Shown here in pieces: positions 16,555 to 24,180 of a stretch of DNA of 64,000 bases. This DNA is from Sphaerisporangium sp040683095. Its GTDB lineage: Bacteria; Actinomycetota; Actinomycetes; Streptosporangiales; Streptosporangiaceae. The translations under genes and the position numbers were made by a program. The notes beneath the pieces were generated by a model. That model worked only from the letters and a program-made list of their open reading frames with translations. It did not search any database and was not told where the DNA came from. The stretch spans positions 36,366-100,365 of the forward strand of contig NZ_JBFBCI010000029.1 in assembly GCF_040683095.1 (NCBI RefSeq), in the 5' to 3' direction. How positions within the stretch are numbered: position 1 is the stretch's first letter; the number at the start of each line of letters is the position of its first letter.

Positions 16555-18162
16555 TCAGACCGTTCCATTGATCACGAACTTGCTCAGCTCGCGTCCGGTC
16601 CTGCCGTCGTAGGCGTGCACTGTACACACCAGGCACGAATCGAAGCTACGGGCGACGTGCCCCAGCTCGACGGGGTCCTCCTGATCGACGATGCGCGAAC
16701 CGACCATGGCGCTCTCGATCGGGCCGAGCACCTGGTCCCCGTCGCGAGGCCCGATGTTCCAGGCGGTCGGCGTGACCACCTGGTAGTTCGCGATCTTGCC
16801 GTCCTCGATGACGATCCAGTCCGAGAGCGAGCCGCGGGCCGCCTCGGTAGACCCGAAGCCTTTACCTTCCGCATACTCGGTCGGCTTGGTGTAGAAGCTG
16901 TCATGCAGGTCGATCTGGTCGAGCCAGGCCCGCGTCCACTTGTAGTACTTCGCCGCCTCGTGCATCCGTGCGAGCTGGCGTACCAGCACCGACGGGCCCA
17001 TGGTGTTCACGATGTCCACGAAGAGGGGGTCGTTGTCCTGGTGCAGGGCGGCGTTCGGGCCGCCCGCCGCCATCCGCCGGGCCAGCGGACCCGCTTCCAG
17101 CGGCACGTAGCCCAGGCCGGGAACCTCGTAGCGCGGCGACTTCGCCCAGCTGTACTTGCCCTGGGCCCGGCCGACCTCGGGGTCGATGGGCCTGGTCTCC
17201 CCCTCGAACGGGTGCAGCGCCTTGGTGCCCTCGTAGAAGGAGTGGGTGACGTCCTCCCTGACCCGGGCCTGGTCGAAGTCGTGCCACTGCCCGTTGGCGT
17301 AGATCCCGGAGCGTCCGATCAGCGCGCCGTTGCGCCCTTCGATGGTGGGGTTCTCGTACATCGAGGGCTCGAAGTAGGTGCCGCTGGCGATGTAGTTGCC
17401 GACGCCGCCGCCGTACTTGTGCAGGCCGATGTCCAGACCGTAGCGGATGAAGAACCCGCAGTCGCTCTCGTAGTGCGAGGGCTTCTCGTCCACCCAGGCG
17501 AGCACGTCCTCCCAGGTGCGGTTCTCCAGCCAGCGGTCGACGGAGCAGCCCAGCCACTGCTTCTCGAGCCACTGGTCCTTCCAGTTCTCGAGAATGGCGA
17601 TGGAGCGGGTGACGTCCGACAGCGTGGGCGCGCACATGACACCGCCGGGGACCATGAAGCTGGAGTGCGGCCACTGCCCGCCGAAGATGGCGTACACCTC
17701 GACCGGCTTGCCGGAGTACACCACCCCGGGGCCGTAGCTGGTGCCGACGTACGGCGTGAAGCGACGCACGGCCTCGTCGTACCACTTGGACTTCGCGTAG
17801 TTCTTGTTGGTCAGGTCGATGGCGAACAGAGCGTAGAAGTAGCGAGGGATGCTTTGGAGGGTCTCGCAGGCCTGGCAGATGTTGCGGATGAGCGTTGCGT
17901 TGGGCGGCATGTGGGTCCGCCAGGCGACGTCGAGCGCATAGGCGGATTTGTAGAGGTGGCTGCCGCCGCAGATGCCGCAGATGCGCGGGCAGACGATCAG
18001 CCCGGCCTGCGGGTCCTTGCCCTGCAGGATGATCTCGAAGCCCCGGAACATCGCGGCCTCGGTCCAGGCCGAGGTGACCACGCCGTCTTCAATCGTCACC
18101 CGCACGTCGAGGTCGCCCTCGACGCGGCCCAGGGGGCTGACGAACAGGTCGATCGCTGTCAT
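16555..18162 (-). CDS. hucL: Group 2a [NiFe] hydrogenase large subunit
   Basis: This 535-residue catalytic subunit holds the NiFe(CN)2CO site. The L1 motif RICGICGGSH gives Cys62 and Cys65. The L2 motif DSCLVCTVH gives Cys510 and Cys513, with His516 followed by a 19-residue tail ending FVINGTV, the part removed by the protease. As recalled, the sequence is close throughout to the mycobacterial Huc large subunit (for example FVSPLGRVEGDLDVRVTI and NICQACETLQSIPRYF), which marks group 2a rather than 1h. Huc of mycobacteria oxidises H2 at atmospheric level and is insensitive to O2 (established for that enzyme). The gene is 54 bp below hucS. Confidence 0.97.
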   Translation of the reverse strand: MTAIDLFVSPLGRVEGDLDVRVTIEDGVVTSAWTEAAMFRGFEIILQGKDPQAGLIVCPRICGICGGSHLYKSAYALDVAWRTHMPPNATLIRNICQACETLQSIPRYFYALFAIDLTNKNYAKSKWYDEAVRRFTPYVGTSYGPGVVYSGKPVEVYAIFGGQWPHSSFMVPGGVMCAPTLSDVTRSIAILENWKDQWLEKQWLGCSVDRWLENRTWEDVLAWVDEKPSHYESDCGFFIRYGLDIGLHKYGGGVGNYIASGTYFEPSMYENPTIEGRNGALIGRSGIYANGQWHDFDQARVREDVTHSFYEGTKALHPFEGETRPIDPEVGRAQGKYSWAKSPRYEVPGLGYVPLEAGPLARRMAAGGPNAALHQDNDPLFVDIVNTMGPSVLVRQLARMHEAAKYYKWTRAWLDQIDLHDSFYTKPTEYAEGKGFGSTEAARGSLSDWIVIEDGKIANYQVVTPTAWNIGPRDGDQVLGPIESAMVGSRIVDQEDPVELGHVARSFDSCLVCTVHAYDGRTGRELSKFVINGTV

Positions 18163-18216
18163 TGACGGGTCAGTCCTTTCTCACGTCCGGCGCGGGCGAT
18201 GGGGAACGCGGCCGGG

Positions 18217-19188
18217 TCACACGACGAACATGTCTTCTTTGGACCACTGCGGCGCGGCGATCTGGGCCGCGGCGGCGTGCGCCATGTACGTGAGGTGGTC
18301 GCTGCCCTCCGGGATCTCCTTGGGGATCAGCCCGCTCACCTTCTGGGTCTTGAACACCGTGCCGGGCGCGAGGTCGAAGAACGGGAACTCCGGCTCGGTG
18401 CACCCGGTGCAGGGCATGCCGGCCCGGGTTTTGGACGACTGGCGGTTCCACAGGATCCGGTTGCACGGAGAGTGGGTCATCGGGCCGCGGCACCCGAACT
18501 CGTAGAAGAGGCATCCGCTGCGTGTCCCCTCGCCGAAGGATGTGGTCGACTGCTTGTACTCGAAGAACTGGACGCGGGTGCATCCGGTCTGGGTGAACGT
18601 CTTGAAGAAGGTCTGCGGCCGGTGCAGCTCGTCGAGCGCGATGTCACCGGCCCGTCCCGTGGCGAGCGCCACGATGATCTGCGTGATCCAGTCGGGATGC
18701 GCGGGACAGCCGGGGATGTTGATCACGGGCAGGCCCATCCCTGAGCGGAAGTCAGGGCCGAGGAAGCCGCCCCGCTCGCGCTTGTGGAACTGCAGGCCGG
18801 TCGAGCCCGAAGGGTTCGGCTCCATGGCGGGGATCCCGCCCCAGCACGCGCAGTCCCCGATCGCCACGACGATCTGGGCGGCCGCCGCGAGATCGGTCAC
18901 CCAGTCTTTCATCGGCCGGCCGGCGAAGATGTCGTAGCGGCCGGTGCCGTCAGGCCCCTCGATGACGGTGCCCTCGAAGACGAAGATGTCCAGCGGTTTC
19001 GTGCCCTGGGCGCAGTCCCAGAACAGCTTCTGCGCGTGCTCGCCCAGTTCGAGACCGAGCGAGGGGTGCCAGAGCAGGTCCAGCCCGAAGTCCGTGACCA
19101 GGTCGACGACGTTCGGTTCCTCGGCGTTCAGGAACGACATGGTGTTGCCGCTGCAGGCACCGCCCTGGAGCCACAGCACTGATGACAT
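18217..19188 (-). CDS. hucS: Group 2a [NiFe] hydrogenase small subunit
   Basis: This 323-residue electron-relay subunit carries three Fe-S clusters. Cysteines are placed as in Huc: GGACSGN near the start, GDCACWGG, IPGCPAHP, and the C-terminal set GCLFYEFGC, SPCNRI and PCTGC. There is no twin-arginine leader or C-terminal membrane helix, so the enzyme stays inside the cell as in group 2a. The start ATG at 19188 follows GGAAGGGG. It lies 79 bp below the hucM-like gene. Confidence 0.97.
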   Translation of the reverse strand: MSSVLWLQGGACSGNTMSFLNAEEPNVVDLVTDFGLDLLWHPSLGLELGEHAQKLFWDCAQGTKPLDIFVFEGTVIEGPDGTGRYDIFAGRPMKDWVTDLAAAAQIVVAIGDCACWGGIPAMEPNPSGSTGLQFHKRERGGFLGPDFRSGMGLPVINIPGCPAHPDWITQIIVALATGRAGDIALDELHRPQTFFKTFTQTGCTRVQFFEYKQSTTSFGEGTRSGCLFYEFGCRGPMTHSPCNRILWNRQSSKTRAGMPCTGCTEPEFPFFDLAPGTVFKTQKVSGLIPKEIPEGSDHLTYMAHAAAAQIAAPQWSKEDMFVV

Positions 19189-19247
19189 GGGATCCCCTTC
19201 CGGAACTTCTCCGTACCACGGCTCCGCGGGACGGACATGAAAGGCGG

Positions 19248-19264
19248 CGGCGCGTGCCGCGCCG
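19248..19264 (-). other. Small hairpin between hucM-like gene and hucS
   Basis: CGGCGCG-TGC-CGCGCCG makes a 7-bp stem with a 3-nt loop directly after the first gene of the operon. It could mark an mRNA processing or stability point that sets the ratio of scaffold to enzyme. It is short, and in this GC content may be chance. Confidence 0.3.
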
Positions 19265-19267
19265 TGG

Positions 19268-19804
19268 TCAGGTTTCGCTGATCTCGCGCCCGAGCGCTCT
19301 CGCCACCTGGATCAGGAAGCCGAGCCCGCGTGCGACGTCGTCGTCCTTGAGGGTTCGCATCAGCGAGAAGACACCGATCGGCCCCATGGGCTCGAGCCTG
19401 GCCTGCTCGGCGCCCTTCCGCAGGGATCGGGCGGCCAGCGAGACCAACTCGACGACCTCCGGATCGGTGAGCTCCGACTTCAGCAGCAGCTCCAAGCCGG
19501 GCGTCGCCTCGGAGACCGCGCCCGAAAGGGTGCGCAGGCTCGTTGCCAGTTTCGGAAGATCAAGCGGTTTCAGCGCCTCGGGCGCGGCGGCCATCGCGCC
19601 GCGCAGCTCTCCGACCGCCTTGGCGAGACCTCCGGCGATCGTGTCCCCGCGCCGCACGAACCCGTCGAGGCCCGTCACCAGGATGGCCAGCAGGTCGGCG
19701 TGGTCAAGCAGGTCGCACAGCGCCTCGGCCACGCGGGGGTCGTCGAGCTTCGACAGCACGGAGTCGCCGTGAGGCGGCGCGGTGAGCTGACGGTCCGATG
19801 CCAC
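19268..19804 (-). CDS. hucM: DUF1641 protein, HucM-like membrane/scaffold subunit
   Basis: This 178-residue helical protein of the DUF1641 type (LLDHADLLAILVTGLDGFVRRGDTIAGGLA core) sits at the head of the huc operon, directly before hucS. This is the place of hucM in mycobacteria, whose product joins Huc dimers and links them to the membrane and menaquinone. Orthology is inferred from position and size. The last 50 residues (VELVSLAARSLRKGAEQA, GVFSLMRTLKDDDVARGL) are amphipathic rather than transmembrane. The start is GTG with GGAGG 6 nt upstream. Confidence 0.7.
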   Translation of the reverse strand: MASDRQLTAPPHGDSVLSKLDDPRVAEALCDLLDHADLLAILVTGLDGFVRRGDTIAGGLAKAVGELRGAMAAAPEALKPLDLPKLATSLRTLSGAVSEATPGLELLLKSELTDPEVVELVSLAARSLRKGAEQARLEPMGPIGVFSLMRTLKDDDVARGLGFLIQVARALGREISET

Positions 19805-19992
19805 ATGTGCCTCCGTGAAGGACGCACTTCTTAACCGGACGGAAAAGAAGTTGACATGAACAGGAGAGGCCCAATGTTAGGAATGCCGTACGCTGGCTGA
19901 CTATCACTCAGGCGCACGCGCTGCCACGATTGCGCACAATCACTGCCATCTGTGCGAAGATCAGCGGCGCAGCAGGGGGAATCGAGTCGATC
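19805..19992. promoter_or_regulatory. Divergent promoter region of huc operon and araC-type gene
   Basis: This 188-bp interval separates the huc operon (leftward) from the regulator (rightward) and must hold the operon promoter. On the plus strand TTGACA at 19851-19856 followed 17 bp later by ATGTTA is a possible but poor -35/-10 pair for the regulator. On the minus strand no consensus sigma-70 site is evident, which would suit an alternative or stress sigma factor. An operator for the AraC-family protein could lie here. None could be defined. Confidence 0.4.
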
Positions 19993-21069
19993 ATGTCGCG
20001 GCTGGCCAAGTTCACTTTCATCGACGCCAGGCGCACGGCCAACCCCGTACGCCCACGAGCCCGCTCGCGCGGGATCCCCCGCGCGCTCGAAGCCCACGAG
20101 ATCTTCTACACCGATGATCTCCACGACGCCTCCCTGCTGATCGGGCAGGCCCTCTCCGACAACCGGCTCACCCTGACGGGCTTCGACTCCAACCGCTTCG
20201 CCGCGAGCCTGCACGGCGTGCGACTGCGCGACGTGTCGATGCTGTACATGGACCTGCACGTCGCCGCCACGTTGGACTTTCCCGTCATCGGCCCGTACAT
20301 CGCGGTGCACATGCCGATGAACGGCCGGGCGTTGTGCGACCAGGGCGGCCGCAGGCTGGAGGCGAACACCACCCGCGCCATCATCACCTGTCCCGGGCAG
20401 AGCGTCGTCATGCGCTTCGACCACGACTCGCCACAGCTGATCATCCGCATCGAGCAGGAGGCGCTCACCCGTTACGTCGCCCGGCTGCTCGGCAGGACAT
20501 TGACCCGTCCGATCGTCTTCGAGCCCGAGATGGAGCTGATCAGCGACACGGCGGTGCGCTGGAACGGCGCGCTCCAGCTCCTGAACACCGAGATATTCCA
20601 CACCGGATCACTCGTGCAGCGCGGGCACGGCGTCGGCGCGCTGGAAGAGCTGATCATGAGCAGCCTGCTCTTCGTGCAGCCGTCCAACTACTACGAGCAG
20701 CTCGTACGACCGACGGGCAAGCCGGCCAGGCCCGCGGTGCGGCTGTCCCTCGACTTCATCGAGGCCAATCTGGCCGAGCCGATCACCATGAACGACATCG
20801 CCCGGCACGTGAACATGAGCGTCCGGGCGATCCAGCAGGGATTCCAGGCCGAGCTCGGCACCACGCCGATGAGCTACCTGCGCGACCGCAGGCTCGAACG
20901 GGCGCGCGAGGAACTCACCGACGCGATCCCGTCCGACGGCGTCACGGTCACCCACATCGCCGAGCACTGGGGCTTCACCCACCTCAGCAACTTCGCGACG
21001 CTCTATCGCAAACGCTGGGGCGAATCACCGTCCGACACCCTCCGCAATGGGTCCTCAACCTCCTCGTGA
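19993..21069 (+). CDS. AraC-family transcriptional regulator
   Basis: The protein has 358 residues. An N-terminal cupin-like sensor domain (AraC_binding_2 type: LYMDLHVAATLDFPVIGPYIAVHMPMNG) is followed by two helix-turn-helix units in the last 100 residues (ITMNDIARHVNMSVRAIQQGFQ; VTHIAEHWGFTHLSNFATLYRKRWGESP, the standard AraC signature). The ATG at 19993 is used; frames further upstream have no homology. It lies divergent to the huc operon and 92 bp before hypA, so it probably controls hydrogenase expression (inference). The inducer is unknown. Confidence 0.88.
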   Translation: MSRLAKFTFIDARRTANPVRPRARSRGIPRALEAHEIFYTDDLHDASLLIGQALSDNRLTLTGFDSNRFAASLHGVRLRDVSMLYMDLHVAATLDFPVIGPYIAVHMPMNGRALCDQGGRRLEANTTRAIITCPGQSVVMRFDHDSPQLIIRIEQEALTRYVARLLGRTLTRPIVFEPEMELISDTAVRWNGALQLLNTEIFHTGSLVQRGHGVGALEELIMSSLLFVQPSNYYEQLVRPTGKPARPAVRLSLDFIEANLAEPITMNDIARHVNMSVRAIQQGFQAELGTTPMSYLRDRRLERAREELTDAIPSDGVTVTHIAEHWGFTHLSNFATLYRKRWGESPSDTLRNGSSTSS

Positions 21070-21161
21070 GGCCCAGGGGCGGATCCCCAGGGTTGGAAGC
21101 CCCGTGCCTTAACGTGTAACCTCTGCGAAATCCCCGGGCACCCACGAGGGAGCCGGTTGCC

Positions 21162-21500
21162 ATGCACGAACTGTCGATCTGCCGCTCCATCGCCGGCATC
21201 GTCACCGAACACGCGGATGAACGACCGGTGCGCACCGTGCACGTCCAGGTCGGCCATCTGCGCCAGATCGTCCCCGACACCCTGGTCTACTGCTGGTCCA
21301 TCGTCATCCAAGGCACCGCGCTCGACGGCTCGGAGCTGCGGGTCGAGAGCATCCCGGCACGCATTCGCTGCACCGAATGCGAGCACGCCGAGACGCTCAC
21401 CGCGCCGGTCATGCGCTGCGGGTCGTGCGGGAGCCCGCGGGTGTCGATCGTCGCGGGCGAGGAATTCCTGATCACTTCGCTGGAACTCGCGGAGGCGTGA
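21162..21500 (+). CDS. hypA: Nickel chaperone HypA
   Basis: HypA delivers nickel to the large subunit together with HypB. The 112-residue protein begins MHELSIC, whose His2 and Glu3 bind nickel, and has the zinc site CTECEHAE and CGSCGSP. It lies 6 bp before hypB and is split away from the rest of the hyp genes, which are on the opposite strand. Confidence 0.96.
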   Translation: MHELSICRSIAGIVTEHADERPVRTVHVQVGHLRQIVPDTLVYCWSIVIQGTALDGSELRVESIPARIRCTECEHAETLTAPVMRCGSCGSPRVSIVAGEEFLITSLELAEA

Positions 21501-21506
21501 GCATCG

Positions 21507-22289
21507 ATGGGACGATTCCATCAACACGACGGACACGAACACGAACACGGGCACGGCCACGGGCACACCACGGCGGCCGGCGGTGGTCACGATCTCGGCG
21601 ACCACTCGGGCTACCAGACCGGCGCCGAGCGCGTCGACGTGCTCGAGCGGATCTTCGGCGAGAACGAGCGTACGGCCGCCGGAAACCGCGCCGATTTCGA
21701 CGCGGCCGGGGTGACGGTCGTCAACCTGATGTCCTCGCCGGGAGCCGGCAAGACCTCCCTGCTCCGCGAGACGCTGCGGCGCCTTCAGGGCCGTGTCCGC
21801 GTCGGCGTCATCGAGGGCGACATCGAGACCAGTCTGGACGCCGATCGCCTGCGAGGCTTCGGCGCGGCCGTCGCGCTCGTGAACACCGGCGACGGCTTCG
21901 GCGGCGAATGCCATCTCGACGCGCCGATGGTGCGCTCCGCGCTCCCCCGGCTGCCCCTGGACGAGCTCGACCTCGTCGTCATCGAGAACGTCGGCAACCT
22001 CGTGTGCCCCGCGGAGTTCGAGGTCGGCGAGCACGCTCGCGCGATGGTCTACTCCGTCACCGAAGGCGAGGAGAAGCCGCTGAAGTACCCGGTCATGTTC
22101 CGCACGGCCGACCTGGTCATCGTCAACAAGATCGATCTGCTGCCGTACCTGGATTTCGACCTGGACGCGTTCTACGCCAACCTGCGCGCGGTGAACCCGG
22201 CCGCGACGGTCATCGAGACCAGCGTGAAGAACGGCGAGGGAGTCGCCGAGTGGTGCGCCTGGCTGACCGATGTCAAGTCCGGTACGTAG
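21507..22289 (+). CDS. hypB: Nickel-inserting GTPase HypB
   Basis: The 260-residue GTPase drives nickel insertion. The N-terminal 35 residues are very His-rich (HQHDGHEHEHGHGHGH), a nickel store. The G domain has the P-loop SSPGAGKTS, then EGDIETSLDADR, ENVGNLVCPA with the metal-site cysteine, and NKIDLL for guanine. It is coupled to hypA and ends before a convergent terminator. Confidence 0.97.
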   Translation: MGRFHQHDGHEHEHGHGHGHTTAAGGGHDLGDHSGYQTGAERVDVLERIFGENERTAAGNRADFDAAGVTVVNLMSSPGAGKTSLLRETLRRLQGRVRVGVIEGDIETSLDADRLRGFGAAVALVNTGDGFGGECHLDAPMVRSALPRLPLDELDLVVIENVGNLVCPAEFEVGEHARAMVYSVTEGEEKPLKYPVMFRTADLVIVNKIDLLPYLDFDLDAFYANLRAVNPAATVIETSVKNGEGVAEWCAWLTDVKSGT

Positions 22290-22305
22290 CTCCGGGCATG
22301 CCGGC

Positions 22306-22333
22306 GGGACCGGGCGCGGCTGAGCCCGGTCCC
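22306..22333. terminator. Bidirectional hairpin between hypB and cbbS
   Basis: GGGACCGGGC (22306-22315) and GCCCGGTCCC (22324-22333) form a perfect 10-bp stem with an 8-nt loop in the 66-bp gap between two convergent genes. There is no T-run on either side. Confidence 0.75.
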
Positions 22334-22355
22334 AGCCCCGGCCGGATCCGGCGCT

Positions 22356-22667
22356 TCAGGGACGGTGGACGATGAAGCTGAGCGCCGTTGTCTGGCGCCC
22401 GAGCGAGGCGTCGTACGCGGTCACCCGCACATGGCTGCCCGGATGGGCGGCGCGACACTCCCGCACCTGCGCGAGCGCGACCGCGGGGTCGTCCAGGTCG
22501 AACAGCGGCAGCGCCCACATGTCCCAGTAGATGTTCCTCGGGCTGGGGTCCTCGGTGTGCTCGACCCCCACCGCCCAGCCGCGCCCGACGGCGTAGCGAA
22601 TCTGGGCGAGGATCTCGTCGTCGGACAGGTCGGGAAGGTAGGAGAAGGCTCCCTGGGTGATTCTCAT
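22356..22667 (-). CDS. cbbS: RuBisCO small subunit
   Basis: The 103-residue small subunit of form I RuBisCO begins with TQGAFSYLPDLSDDEILAQIRYA and includes RNIYWDMWALPLFDL, both typical of CbbS. It is shorter than plant forms, lacking the long betaA-betaB loop. It sits 10 bp after cbbL with GAGGAA before the ATG. Confidence 0.96.
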   Translation of the reverse strand: MRITQGAFSYLPDLSDDEILAQIRYAVGRGWAVGVEHTEDPSPRNIYWDMWALPLFDLDDPAVALAQVRECRAAHPGSHVRVTAYDASLGRQTTALSFIVHRP

Positions 22668-22677
22668 GGTGTTCCTC

Positions 22678-24096
22678 TCACGCGCCCGCGGGCGACATGA
22701 CGTCGGGCTGGTCGGTCGACTCGAAGGCGAACTCCACGTCGCCCCAGGTCGCGAGGGCCGCCGCCAGCTCCGGTGAGTGCTTGGCGGCTTCCTTCAAGAT
22801 GGCCGGTCCTTCGATCGCCAGGTCACGGCCCTCATTGCGGGCCTTGACCACGGCTTCGAGCGCGACCCGGTTGCCGGTGGCGCCCGCGGCCACGCCCATC
22901 GGGTGGCCGATGGTGCCGCCCCCGAACTGGAGCACCACGTCCTCACCGAGGTGGTCGACGAGCTGGTGCATCTGCGCGGCGTGGATGCCGCCCGAGGCGA
23001 CGGGCATCACGCCGGGCATCGAACCCCAGTCCTGCTCGAAGTACAGGCCCTGTTCCGGGGAGACCGAGGTGAACGAGTCGCGGCATGTCGCGTAGTAGCC
23101 CTTGGTCACCTGGGCGTCGCCTTCCAGTTTGCCGACCACGGTCCCGGCGTGGATGTGGTCGACGCCGAGGAGCCGGCACCACTTGGCGATCACCCGGAAG
23201 CTGACGCCGTGGTTCTTCTGCCGCGTGTAGGTCGAGTGCCCGGCACGGTGCAGGTGCAGCAGCACTCCGTTGTCCCTGGCCCACTTCGACATCGACCCCA
23301 TCGCGGTGAAGCCGATCGTGAGGTCGATCATGATGATCGGGCTGCCGACCTCCTTGGCGAACTCGGCCCGCTCGTACATCTGCTCCATCGTCGCGGCGGT
23401 GCAGTTCAGGTAGTGCCCCTTGATCTCCCCGGTCCGCTCCTCCGCTCTCCTGACGGCTTCGCTGACGAACTGGAACCGGTCCCGCCAGCGCATGAACGGC
23501 TGCGAGTTGATGTTCTCGTCGTCCTTGGTGAAGTCGAGCCCGCCCCTGAGCGCGTCGAACACGACCCTGCCGTAGTTCCGCGCCGAGAGCCCCAGCTTCG
23601 GCTTGATCGTCGCACCGAGCAGCGGCCTGCCGTACTTCCCGAGGATCTCGCGCTCCATCACGATGCCGTGCGGCGGCCCCTGGAAGGTCTTGACGTACGC
23701 AAGGGGGATGCGCATGTCCTCCAGCCGCAGCGCCTTCACGGCCTTGAACCCGAAGACGTTGCCGATGATCGACGACGTCAGGTTGGGGATCGACCCCTCC
23801 TCGAACAGGTCGATGTCGTAGGCGATGTACGCGATGTACTCGCCGGGACGCACCTCGTCGACCCGGTACGCCTTGGCCTGGTAGTGGTCGTACGCCGTCA
23901 GCCGGTCGGTCCACACGACCGTCCAGGTCGCGGTGGACGACTCGCCCGCCACCGCGGCCGCGGCCTCCTCCGGCGGCACCCCCGGCTGCGGGGTGATCCG
24001 GAACGCGCACAGCACGTCGGTGTCCTTGGGCACGTAGTCCGGGTCGTAGTAGCCGAGCTTCGCGTAGGGGATGACCCCTGAACTCAATCTGTCCAT
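22678..24096 (-). CDS. cbbL: RuBisCO large subunit (form I)
   Basis: The 472-residue enzyme fixes CO2 onto ribulose 1,5-bisphosphate. All active-site stretches are intact: GATIKPKLGLS, GGLDFTKDDENINSQPF with the carbamylated lysine and the Mg-binding Asp-Glu pair, HLHRAGHST, loop 6 GTVVGKLEGD, and GGIHAAQM. The start at 24096 follows GGAGGG; an ATG five codons earlier has no such site. Association with a uptake hydrogenase in an actinomycete suggests the form IE group, but this subgroup needs a phylogeny. No activase (cbbX) or phosphoribulokinase is next to it. Confidence 0.98.
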   Translation of the reverse strand: MDRLSSGVIPYAKLGYYDPDYVPKDTDVLCAFRITPQPGVPPEEAAAAVAGESSTATWTVVWTDRLTAYDHYQAKAYRVDEVRPGEYIAYIAYDIDLFEEGSIPNLTSSIIGNVFGFKAVKALRLEDMRIPLAYVKTFQGPPHGIVMEREILGKYGRPLLGATIKPKLGLSARNYGRVVFDALRGGLDFTKDDENINSQPFMRWRDRFQFVSEAVRRAEERTGEIKGHYLNCTAATMEQMYERAEFAKEVGSPIIMIDLTIGFTAMGSMSKWARDNGVLLHLHRAGHSTYTRQKNHGVSFRVIAKWCRLLGVDHIHAGTVVGKLEGDAQVTKGYYATCRDSFTSVSPEQGLYFEQDWGSMPGVMPVASGGIHAAQMHQLVDHLGEDVVLQFGGGTIGHPMGVAAGATGNRVALEAVVKARNEGRDLAIEGPAILKEAAKHSPELAAALATWGDVEFAFESTDQPDVMSPAGA

Positions 24097-24152
24097 GGCC
24101 CTACCCTCCATCGCCGATTGTCCAGTTGTCTATTGAGAGTTCTGTCGTGATA

Positions 24153-24170
24153 ATCAAGTAAAAGCTTGAT
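24153..24170. promoter_or_regulatory. LysR-type operator between cbbL and cbbR
   Basis: ATCAAG-N6-CTTGAT is a perfect dyad that fits the T-N11-A rule for LysR-family binding sites. It lies in the AT-richest part of the 84-bp divergent gap, 10 bp before the cbbR start and 57 bp before the cbbL start, as expected for CbbR control. Confidence 0.65.
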
Positions 24171-24180
24171 GGAGTGTGTG

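Noticed and set aside
16555..18162. Assignment of the hydrogenase to group 1h (Hhy)
   Set aside because: The L2 end DSCLVCTVHAYDG and the tail FVINGTV are of the group 2a type; as recalled, group 1h subunits have a different C-terminus (PCGVHMY type).
19851..19879. Firm sigma-70 promoter for the AraC-type gene
   Set aside because: TTGACA is good but the -10 candidate ATGTTA is poor; kept only as a note in the promoter region.
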